Below the pieces are notes generated by a model. That model was not told where the DNA came from. It ran no database searches and saw nothing but the letters and a program-made list of their open reading frames with translations. 64,000 nt of DNA, from positions 248,001-312,000 of the forward strand of contig CAXXSU010000015.1 in the NCBI GenBank assembly GCA_963664465.2, given 5' to 3'. The stretch comes from CAVOAK01 sp963664465. Lineage in GTDB: Bacteria > Pseudomonadota > Alphaproteobacteria > UBA8366 > CAVOAK01. A program made the translations under genes and the position numbers. Shown piece after piece: positions 8,809-15,160 of the stretch (position 1 is the stretch's first letter; every line of letters begins with the position of its first letter).

Positions 8809-8835
8809 CCGCTAATGACCCATAGCGGACTTTGG
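8809..8835 (+). repeat. 27-bp palindromic motif, copy 2
   Basis: CCGCTAATGACCCATAGCGG then ACTTTGG, homologous to 7554-7580 in the same orientation. It lies 121 bp upstream of the aldo/keto reductase start and 36 bp before the FNR-like site. Confidence 0.6.
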
Positions 8836-8870
8836 TGTGCGGAGACACGCGCCCCGCCTCCTCCGCCAGA

Positions 8871-8884
8871 TTGACGCAAGTCAA
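8871..8884 (+). promoter_or_regulatory. FNR/FixK-type binding site
   Basis: TTGACGCAAGTCAA is a perfect dyad (TTGAC-N4-GTCAA), matching the TTGA-N6-TCAA consensus of FNR/FixK/Dnr regulators. Its centre (8877.5) lies so that a CATAAT -10 box at 8907-8912 falls where a class II activator site at -41.5 would place it. The downstream gene on plus is the 63-aa ORF at 9003. It could also act on the minus-strand aldo/keto reductase gene. Confidence 0.6.
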
Positions 8885-8906
8885 TTTCCGTCGGCTCAAA
8901 TGACTT

Positions 8907-8912
8907 CATAAT
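8907..8912 (+). promoter_or_regulatory. Candidate -10 box of an FNR-type-dependent promoter
   Basis: CATAAT, with inferred transcription start near 8919. No good -35 hexamer is present, as expected for an activator-dependent class II promoter. Confidence 0.45.
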
Positions 8913-9002
8913 CCTACCAAATAGAAGCATTGCCGCCGTCGCCGTCGCACGTTCCTGGACGGTCTAACGGCGCGAATACTGAATTTGACGGAGAATTGCA
9001 CC

Positions 9003-9194
9003 ATGGAAGACAATAAGACAGCAACTTTGGCTTGGGAGGCCAAAGGCCACCACATCCAGGCCGAGCTATACCGGGTCAATGGTGAGTGGCACAGCGCCCT
9101 GGTAAACCAAGACTGGGTAACCGCCAGTCAGCTCGAGAATGCAAGGCGCCGTCTCGATAAGCAACTTGCAGACCACATGTTTAAGCGGCAGTAG
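9003..9194 (+). CDS. Small protein of unknown function (63 aa)
   Basis: Not recognised. The ORF has ATG at 9003 with GGAG 10-13 bases upstream, better than an in-frame TTG at 8985. The product is soluble, mixed-charge and has no membrane segment or signal peptide. A Trp-rich first half with alternating pattern (LAWEAKGHHIQAELYRVNGE, WHSALV) may form beta-strands, and a charged C-terminal helix follows (LENARRRLDKQLADHMFKRQ). It lies 118 bp downstream of an FNR/FixK-like site with a matching -10, so it is a candidate oxygen- or NO-responsive gene. A truncated glutathione transferase follows. Confidence 0.6.
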   Translation: MEDNKTATLAWEAKGHHIQAELYRVNGEWHSALVNQDWVTASQLENARRRLDKQLADHMFKRQ

Positions 9195-9235
9195 CCGCCA
9201 TCGCCCCCGACGTCGTTTGTGCGCGAGCGCCCCTG

Positions 9236-9463
9236 ATGTCCGCTGTTGGCTATGAGCGGGCCATCGTCGAGCAACGGCTCGCGGGCCGGGACTATTTGGC
9301 ATCCGAGCGGCTTACGATCGCCGATCTTGTCGTCGGACCCTACGCCTACCGCTGGTTCGGGCTATTCGGGAACGACCCAGCCATGTCCAATATTGGGGCC
9401 TGGTATGAGCGTCTCGGGCTCCAGCAAGGGTTCCGCCAGCACGTCATGCAGCCATTGACCTAG
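9236..9463 (+). pseudogene. Glutathione S-transferase remnant (C-terminal part only)
   Basis: The 75-codon frame matches only the end of the alpha-helical C-terminal domain of GST-family proteins: the N-capping/hydrophobic-staple region LTIADLVVGPYAYRW and the tail IGAWYERLG...FRQHVM. A complete GST has about 200-220 residues with an N-terminal thioredoxin-like domain; nothing like it is found upstream in any plus-strand frame. The ATG at 9236 is just the first in the remnant. Interpreted as a deletion relic; a short expressed protein is possible but unlikely. Confidence 0.75.
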
Positions 9464-9494
9464 TGTCCGACCGGTGGGCCAGCGACAGAGGTGT

Positions 9495-10244
9495 CTAGAG
9501 AAAGCCTTGATAGCGCTTTGGCACCACGGCGCGGTAAAGCATGTCTATGTAGGCAACTTGATCGAACACCGGCAGCCCCGTCGCTTGTTGAATGTCGGCG
9601 GAAAAAGGCGGAATGCTCGTGCACTCCACAACCACCGCGCCGATCGAGGGGTTAACATCGATCGCCTTCTGAACTGCGGTCACGGCGTCGTCTCGCAGCC
9701 GGTCGACATCCAACTCGAGTGACGTGCCGCCCATACGCGAGGCGTTGAACTCTTCGGAGTCGTCGAGGCCGGCTACCACGACCAGCATATCCTTGGTGAC
9801 CCCAACCGCCTCGAAGAACTCCCATGACAAAAGACTCTTGGAAGCGGTCAACACACACACGCCCTTGTCCCTTCCCAGCATCTGCAAGATCGAGGGGATC
9901 ATCATCAGCGACGACGCGCACACCGGGATCTCAACTGCTTCGGCCACAACATCCTGAATCAACGAAAAGAAGCCGCAACTCAGGGCGATTGCGCGCACTC
10001 CCTCGGCCTCCATCTCCTTGACGGCTTGAACGATCGCCTGAACCTCCGGGGTTAGTTCCCCATCAGTGCCCCTAATCGGCGGAAAGGGGTTGTCTTCAAC
10101 TCCAGGAATCACCTTCAATCGCACCGGAAAATCGTACGAGCTGGCGTTGCCTACACCGCCTGGGATAACTGGATACCGCTTGTTATCGAAGTTGAGGATG
10201 CCGATGGCTTCCCCATAGAACGGCTTGCCGCCGAGTACTTTCAT
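9495..10244 (-). CDS. Aspartate/glutamate racemase superfamily protein (maleate isomerase/hydantoin racemase-like)
   Basis: A 249-aa member of the cofactor-independent Asp/Glu racemase superfamily, which also holds maleate isomerase, hydantoin racemase and arylmalonate decarboxylase. Both catalytic cysteines are visible: IALSCGFFS (first half) and VVVECTSIPP (second half). The N-terminal segment with GILNFDNKRYPVIPGGVGNA differs from glutamate racemase MurI, so a cell-wall role is unlikely. The ATG at 10244 (MKVLGGK) is used; an in-frame TTG at 10262 would add six residues. It lies downstream of a binding-protein gene on the same strand but a strong terminator separates them. Inferred role: isomerising or racemising an imported amino-acid or dicarboxylate-like compound. 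Confidence 0.82.
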   Translation of the reverse strand: MKVLGGKPFYGEAIGILNFDNKRYPVIPGGVGNASSYDFPVRLKVIPGVEDNPFPPIRGTDGELTPEVQAIVQAVKEMEAEGVRAIALSCGFFSLIQDVVAEAVEIPVCASSLMMIPSILQMLGRDKGVCVLTASKSLLSWEFFEAVGVTKDMLVVVAGLDDSEEFNASRMGGTSLELDVDRLRDDAVTAVQKAIDVNPSIGAVVVECTSIPPFSADIQQATGLPVFDQVAYIDMLYRAVVPKRYQGFL

Positions 10245-10302
10245 TCTGCTCTCGCTTTTCAAAACGCTGTTGAGCTTGGGATGTTAAAACAAACCCTAGA
10301 AG

Positions 10303-10332
10303 AAAAAAACCGGCCGCCCAAAGGCGGCCGGT
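10303..10332 (-). terminator. Rho-independent terminator downstream of the binding-protein gene
   Basis: A perfect 9-bp GC stem, CCGGCCGCC (10310-10318) with CAAA loop and GGCGGCCGG (10323-10331), plus an extra A-T pair. It is followed on the minus strand by seven T (complement of A7 at 10303-10309). It ends transcription of the solute-binding protein gene about 20 bp after its stop. Confidence 0.9.
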
Positions 10333-10353
10333 CTAACACGCCTCGTAACCAGA

Positions 10354-11226
10354 TTATTTCTTGGGCAGATACGGGTTGTTCTCCATCTCACCGAACCAGC
10401 CATCCGTCGTAAACCAGAAGTCGAAGCGCGACTGCAGCCATCCGTCCTTCTGACGCTGGATAATCCAGTTGTTGAAATAGTTGATCGCGTCCGGGTCACC
10501 CTTACGCAGGGCAAATCCTGACGGTGTCGAAGGAAGCGGTGAGAATCCCTCCCACGGCTTGAACAATGTGTCGGGGTTTCCAAGCGCATAAAATGTGGGC
10601 TTTGGCTCGACGGTGATCGTCGCGTGGGCCTTACCGTTGATGATCTCCTGAAACACTTCGGAGTCATCATCAAAGAAGACATACTGTGCCTTCGGAAACA
10701 CTTCTCTGAGGGTATCTGTGTAGAAAGTTCCGCGGCGCATCGAAAAAATCACGTCGGGCTTGTTGAAGTCCTCGAACTTCGTCCAACCGCCGGCGAGCTT
10801 CTTGTTGGCGACGATGCCAGGGCCGTACCACTCGTAGGGGATCGTGAAGTTGATGGTTTGATTCCGCTTCGGCGTCAGCCCCATGCCGGTAATCACGGTA
10901 TCGAACTTCGCAGCCAGCAGTCCTGGAATAATTCCGTCGAACTTGGTTTGGACCAACTCGAGCTCCCAACCGCTGTCCTTGGCGACTTTCTTTGCAACAT
11001 CGATTTCGAAACCGATGAGATCGCCCTTCTTGCCCACGAAGGACCAGGGAACGAATGTCGCAACACCGACCCGCATCGCGCCGCGCTTCTTGATAGTCTC
11101 GATCACGCTCTCAGAAGCGAGCTGACTGGTTATGCTCTGTGCAACTAATTGGCTGGTGTTGCTGCCGACTGTCAGCGCGAACAGCGCCGCGGAAGCAAGC
11201 AAGAATGTTTTCTTAAATTTCATCAT
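10354..11226 (-). CDS. Amino-acid-type ABC transporter substrate-binding protein (family 3)
   Basis: A 290-aa periplasmic solute-binding protein (SBP_bac_3 type). It has a signal peptide (MKFKKTFLLASAALFALTVG, cleavage probably after LVAQS), then the family start IKKRGAMRVGV, and GDLIGFEIDVAKKVA, the typical lobe-1 motif. The C-terminus FDFWFTTDGWFGEMENN ends in PYLPKK. A GAGGAGG ribosome binding site lies 5 bases before the ATG at 11226; a second ATG follows at once (11223). No permease or ATPase gene is nearby, so it is an orphan unless those genes are elsewhere. A relic of a related binding protein lies upstream at 11852-11923. Ligand unknown; polar amino acids or related compounds are typical. 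Confidence 0.9.
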   Translation of the reverse strand: MMKFKKTFLLASAALFALTVGSNTSQLVAQSITSQLASESVIETIKKRGAMRVGVATFVPWSFVGKKGDLIGFEIDVAKKVAKDSGWELELVQTKFDGIIPGLLAAKFDTVITGMGLTPKRNQTINFTIPYEWYGPGIVANKKLAGGWTKFEDFNKPDVIFSMRRGTFYTDTLREVFPKAQYVFFDDDSEVFQEIINGKAHATITVEPKPTFYALGNPDTLFKPWEGFSPLPSTPSGFALRKGDPDAINYFNNWIIQRQKDGWLQSRFDFWFTTDGWFGEMENNPYLPKK

Positions 11227-11311
11227 ATCTTCCTCCTCTTGTTTCGGAAATTTTGCCGGAAATATTTTGCTTGATGACCTGCTCATTGGACCCTGGATTA
11301 AGCACTTCCAA

Positions 11312-11438
11312 TGCCGGGAAATCGACCAAGCCTAGAAGCTCTTTGCCATAGAGCATTCCGGCTAACTACGTGGCAAATTCCTCCCTGTCAATGCCGCTAA
11401 ACCGGATAACATGTCTTGGCAAGCGAAGACCATGCAAT
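11312..11438 (+). repeat. 127-bp direct repeat, copy 1
   Basis: Starts TGCCGGGAAATCGACC and ends GACCATGCAAT. It is identical by eye, base for base, to 11465-11591 (offset 153). The spacer of 26 bp (11439-11464) is unique. Confidence 0.93.
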
Positions 11439-11464
11439 GTTACGCCCGCTGGAGCCGTCCGGAC

Positions 11465-11591
11465 TGCCGGGAAATCGACCAAGCCTAGAAGCTCTTTGCC
11501 ATAGAGCATTCCGGCTAACTACGTGGCAAATTCCTCCCTGTCAATGCCGCTAAACCGGATAACATGTCTTGGCAAGCGAAGACCATGCAAT
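11465..11591 (+). repeat. 127-bp direct repeat, copy 2
   Basis: Exact second copy of 11312-11438. The bases CCGGACTG occur both at the spacer-copy 2 junction and just after copy 2, suggesting duplication of a ~153-bp unit followed by a small deletion. Confidence 0.93.
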
Positions 11592-11851
11592 CCGGACTGA
11601 TGGCGTTTTCTTCAGGAGACCTGCTTCGCTCTTCGTGGGACGTCATGGCCAAACCAAGCAGGGTGGAAAAGCTACTGAAATCATTCGGAATCCCTGTTTG
11701 GTGTTTCAAAAAAGAGGCTGATTGCTTAAAGAACAAAACAAACAGCCATTCCAGTTGAATACCTTGGCCCTGCGCTTGATTGAGACTCTACGGCTTGGCC
11801 AAGTGGGAGATATGTCTTACATGAAGTGTCGGCTAGCATTAGCAGAGCTCC

Positions 11852-11923
11852 CTATTTCGCGGGCATCAAATCGATCCACGGCGGCCCGCCAAACCAATAG
11901 TCGAAGCGCTCATTTAGATAGCC
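11852..11923 (-). pseudogene. Relic C-terminus of a second ABC substrate-binding protein
   Basis: On the minus strand 23 codons read GYLNERFDYWFGG, then PPWIDLMPAK, then TAG. This is the characteristic end of SBP_bac_3 proteins and parallels the intact neighbour (WLQSRFDFWF). A stop codon lies four codons upstream in this frame, so the rest of the gene is gone or scrambled. Deduced by translation; too short for certainty. Confidence 0.55.
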
Positions 11924-12035
11924 GGCAAGCGGTCATATTGCCAGCAGCGAGATATTGGAGCACGATCAAGCTGGTTGGTTGAATTTGAGCGAGGGATTCT
12001 GGGTTACACCGTCTACAGCGTGGAGGACGGCATTC

Positions 12036-12897
12036 ATGGGGATCGAATGTAGGCCACAGCGAAGCTCTCGGAGCCGAAGTCATCGGCTTCAACGTCGCCA
12101 ATGAACATTCCGACGAGACGATTGCCGAAATCCGCGAGGGGTGGCTGCGTCATAAGATCCTTCTGTTCCGCGGCCAGGACCTGTCGGTTGAGCGGCAGAA
12201 GGCGTTCGCGCAGCGATTCGGCAATTTCATGATAAGCCAACAACACAGCCCACGGATCCCGGAGCACCCGGAAATGGCCGTGTTCTCCAACATCAAGGTG
12301 GATGGCAAGGATATTGGCGGGCGACCGGACCGTAGCTTTGGCGACGCCTGGCACAGCGACCAGTCCTTCTTGACAAAGCCTGCCGGCGGTTCGTTCTTCT
12401 ATGCCAAGGAAGTGCCGGAGAAGGGCGGCGACGATACATGGTACGCCAACCTGACTAAGGCTTATTACGCCTTGTCTGAGGACATGAAAAGCAAGATAGA
12501 AAACCGCCGCTGGGGGTATAGCCATATCAAAACGATGCAGCGCCACGCCTTCGATCAAAAGCCCATGACCGAGGACCAGAAACGCAAACATCCCGACGTC
12601 TCCCACCCGTTCGTGCGTACGCACCCCGAAACCGGGCAAAAGGTATTATTCGTCGGCATCCTCGACACCCGCGAGGCTTCGGTCGACGGTATGTCAAAGG
12701 AAGAAGGGATTGAATTTCTCGAAGAGCTCAAGTCGTTCGCAACACAGCCTGAATTCACCTACGCACATCAATGGCGGCCCGGCGACTGTATTCTCTGGGA
12801 CAACCGCTGCACGATGCACCGCGGGTCGAACTTTCCGGACGCTAACGGCCGCCGGCTGTGCTATCGCGTGACGCTCGAAGGCGGTTTGCCTCACTGA
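12036..12897 (+). CDS. TauD/TfdA-family Fe(II)/2-oxoglutarate dioxygenase, with a frameshift near the start
   Basis: From 12058 the frame encodes a complete TauD-like enzyme: N-terminal ALGAEVIGFNVANEH and KILLFRGQDLS, the Fe ligands His-x-Asp in DAWHSDQSF, the distal His in NRCTMHRGSNF and a 2-oxoglutarate-binding Arg in GRRLCYRVTL. No start codon exists in that frame before residue 1 of the domain. However, ATG 12036 with GGAGGA 8 bases upstream opens the neighbouring frame (MGIECRP) and would join it after a one-base shift at about 12057. The joined length, about 287 aa, is normal for TauD. Otherwise translation would start at ATG 12229 and lack about 64 residues. Such enzymes oxidise sulfonates, aromatic ethers or amines. 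A Rieske oxygenase gene follows 14 bp later. Confidence 0.8.
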
Positions 12898-12911
12898 AAT
12901 CAGGGGCGTGA

Positions 12912-14063
12912 ATGGTTGTGAAGACTAACAGTGCCAACGGCGTCGGCGAGATTTTAGAGGCGCTGGCGGCGATCAGGGACCTTGATGAGAGCCAGGCGCG
13001 CTCACTGCCGGCCGGATTCTATGCTTCCGAGGCGTTTCTCGAACTCGAGAAGGAAGAGATCTTCCGCAAGGAATGGGTCTGCCTCGGACGGGTTGACGAG
13101 GTTGCCAAGCGCGGCGACTTTTACGCGACACAACTCCTGGACGAGCCGCTGATCGTCGTGCGCGGACAAGACGACAAGGTGCGCGTGCTGTCAAACGTCT
13201 GCCGCCACCGCTCCTCGGTCATCGTCGAGGGTAAGGGCAACGCCAAGCATTTCGTTTGTCCCTATCACGCCTGGACCTATGCGAACGACGGCCAGCTTCT
13301 CCGCGCGCCCTATATGGATCAGGTCAAGGGATTTGAGGTCGGTGGATGCCGCTTGCCGGAGCTGGCAACCGAATTCTGGCGTGGCTTTATCTATGTGAAC
13401 TTGGACGGCAAGGCCAAACCGCTGGCGCCCCGGTTAAAGGGCCTCGAACCTTACGTACGGAACTTTCACCCGGAGGAGATGGTCTTTCAATCCGTGAAGG
13501 ATGAGGTATGGCCGACGAACTGGAAGTCTCTCGCCGAGAATTTCATGGAGGGCTACCATTTGAGCACGGTGCACAACCTGACCCTGCACCATCGCACACC
13601 GACGCGGCTTTGTGAGAAGATCCCGCCCGGTGAGGGATATACCGGCTACAAGTCGTACTACACCCGCAAGACTCCGCAGCGGAAGCCCTACCATCCCGAC
13701 CTCACGGCCGAGGAGAAGCGATACAGTCTCTTCTTCTGGATCTTTCCTTCACAAGTTGTGGCCCTCGGCCCGAATGGTTCCGGCTCGCTCTGCCTCCAAC
13801 CCCGTGGCGTCGGCGAAGTGGCTAACCGCGTTACATCGTCATCGTTCAAGCCGGATCTTGTCCGAGACACGGGATTGCGTGCGGCGGACATCGACGAGAT
13901 TATGGCAGAGGATCGCGTTCAGCTTGCGTTGGTCCGCCGAGGAGTAAAGTCGCGTCATGTGGAACCAAACCGGCTGGGACCGCCCGATCTCGAAGGCACT
14001 GTTTGGGATATGCTCCAGTATATGGCTCGGAAACTCGCACCCCGGCGGACTGTACGCCGATAG
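12912..14063 (+). CDS. Rieske non-heme iron oxygenase, large (alpha) subunit
   Basis: The 383-aa protein has a Rieske [2Fe-2S] domain, C97-x-H99 in NVCRHRSS and C116-x2-H119 in VCPYHAW, and a mononuclear iron domain with NFMEGYHLSTVH (N210, E213, H216, H221). The C-terminal region ends in a Trp/Tyr-rich helix (VWDMLQYMARKLA), as in ring-hydroxylating or quaternary-amine N-demethylating oxygenases. An ATG at 12912 with AGGGG upstream is used. It lies 14 bp behind the tauD-type gene and is probably co-transcribed. No ferredoxin or reductase partner is in the window, so electron supply must come from elsewhere. Substrate unknown: an aromatic acid or a methylated amine are both possible. Confidence 0.92.
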   Translation: MVVKTNSANGVGEILEALAAIRDLDESQARSLPAGFYASEAFLELEKEEIFRKEWVCLGRVDEVAKRGDFYATQLLDEPLIVVRGQDDKVRVLSNVCRHRSSVIVEGKGNAKHFVCPYHAWTYANDGQLLRAPYMDQVKGFEVGGCRLPELATEFWRGFIYVNLDGKAKPLAPRLKGLEPYVRNFHPEEMVFQSVKDEVWPTNWKSLAENFMEGYHLSTVHNLTLHHRTPTRLCEKIPPGEGYTGYKSYYTRKTPQRKPYHPDLTAEEKRYSLFFWIFPSQVVALGPNGSGSLCLQPRGVGEVANRVTSSSFKPDLVRDTGLRAADIDEIMAEDRVQLALVRRGVKSRHVEPNRLGPPDLEGTVWDMLQYMARKLAPRRTVRR

Positions 14064-14185
14064 GCCAACGGCCGCTCTTGGCCATGCGCGGACGTTCTTC
14101 ACGCGCCGCTCCAGACTTCAACGCGGCCCTACGGCAACAGCGTGTTTGCTTCAAATCCGCAATTGGCAACGACAGCCGAGGATCG

Positions 14186-14953
14186 CTAGGCCGCGAGCTC
14201 CGAACCGGCCCGGGCGATGCCCAGAAAGCTTTGTGCGTCCAGGCTGGCTCCGCCCACCAATGCGCCGTCGACATCGCCTAACGCCAGCAGTTCTTCAGCA
14301 TTTTCGGGCTTGACGGAACCGCCGTAGAGAAGGCGAATTTGTTCGACGACGTCCGCGCCGAGGATCGAGCCCAGATAGACGCGGATATGCGCGTGTACGT
14401 CCTGCACGTCTTCAGGTGTCGGCGTAAGTCCACTGCCGATGGCCCAGATCGGCTCGTAGGCAATGACCGTGTTCATTTCGTCGCTCGATCCCGGGACCGA
14501 AGACTCCAACTGCGCACTGATGCGCGCGAGTGTCAGTCCTTGGTCGCGTTCGGCTTGCGATTCGCCGACACATATTATAGCGGTAAGTCCCGCTGCGTGT
14601 GCCGCTGCCGCTTTTGCGTTCACAGCTTGATCGTCTTCGCCATGATTCGCTCGACGCTCCGAATGTCCGAGGATCACGTAGCGGCAGCCGATGTCGGCCA
14701 GCATCGGCGCGCTGATATCTCCGGTATGCGCCCCGCTCTCATTAGCGTGGCAATCTTGCGCCCCAACGGCAACTTCGGTCGCTGAAAGAAGACCGGCGAT
14801 CGCTTGCAGGAAAATCGCTGGTGGACATAGCACCAACCGGCCAGCCAATTCGCCCGCACTGTCGGCAACCTGCTGCGCAAGGTCTCGCCCTTCCCCACTA
14901 AGTTTATTCATCTTCCAATTGCCGACAATCAGTGGCCTGCGCTGGGCGTTCAT
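14186..14953 (-). CDS. tpiA: Triose-phosphate isomerase
   Basis: A 255-aa full-length enzyme that interconverts dihydroxyacetone phosphate and glyceraldehyde 3-phosphate. Catalytic motifs are all present: N12 and K14 in VGNWKMNKL, the catalytic His in ILGHSERR, Glu in IAYEPIWAIGSG, and the phosphate-binding YGGSVKPEN. ATG at 14953. It points toward secG, its usual neighbour, but the accessory block now lies between them. Divergent from the ppiD-trpE unit. Confidence 0.98.
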   Translation of the reverse strand: MNAQRRPLIVGNWKMNKLSGEGRDLAQQVADSAGELAGRLVLCPPAIFLQAIAGLLSATEVAVGAQDCHANESGAHTGDISAPMLADIGCRYVILGHSERRANHGEDDQAVNAKAAAAHAAGLTAIICVGESQAERDQGLTLARISAQLESSVPGSSDEMNTVIAYEPIWAIGSGLTPTPEDVQDVHAHIRVYLGSILGADVVEQIRLLYGGSVKPENAEELLALGDVDGALVGGASLDAQSFLGIARAGSELAA

Positions 14954-15063
14954 CGTCGTGAATTTCCTTCTGGACCTTGGGCAGAGCAGCCAGTGGCGCT
15001 AACTTACACGTTGTCGAAGACGTGCCATAGCCTGGCTTGCGATCAGCATATTTCGGCTCAGAC

Positions 15064-15079
15064 GTGACTCTGAAGTCAC
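15064..15079 (+). promoter_or_regulatory. Inverted repeat upstream of the ppiD-trpE promoter
   Basis: GTGACT-CTGA-AGTCAC, a perfect 6-bp dyad 11 bp upstream of the putative -35. It could be an operator or a stem in a divergent transcript. Function unknown. Confidence 0.4.
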
Positions 15080-15090
15080 CGTATTGTCAG

Positions 15091-15119
15091 TTGCCGGAGG
15101 CTTGGCGCCTCCTTATTAT
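15091..15119 (+). promoter_or_regulatory. Promoter of the ppiD-trpE unit with an inverted repeat in the spacer
   Basis: TTGCCG (15091-15096) and TATTAT (15114-15119) with an ideal 17-bp spacer, 41 bp before the ppiD start. The spacer region contains GGAGGC-TTGGC-GCCTCC (15096-15112), a 6-bp dyad that could be a repressor site. Confidence 0.5.
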
Positions 15120-15160
15120 GCCCCGCTTCGCGCGATATTTTAGATTTTGCGGGCTCTGAA

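Larger units (their letters stand above)
11227..12035. other. 809-bp divergent intergenic region with repeats and relics
   Basis: It lies between the binding-protein gene (minus) and tauD (plus). Contents: two 127-bp direct repeats (11312-11438, 11465-11591), a plus-strand ORF of 64 codons (11564-11758, from within repeat copy 2) with no recognisable homology, a 47-codon minus ORF (11366-11509) spanning the repeat junction, and the relic end of a binding-protein gene (11852-11923). No intact known gene. It looks like a rearranged, decaying stretch that must also carry promoters for both flanking genes. Confidence 0.6.

Noticed and set aside
11564..11758. A 64-codon plus ORF beginning in direct repeat copy 2
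   Set aside because: No recognisable homology or good ribosome site, and its start is duplicated in copy 1 where the frame goes nowhere. Kept only as part of the intergenic description.
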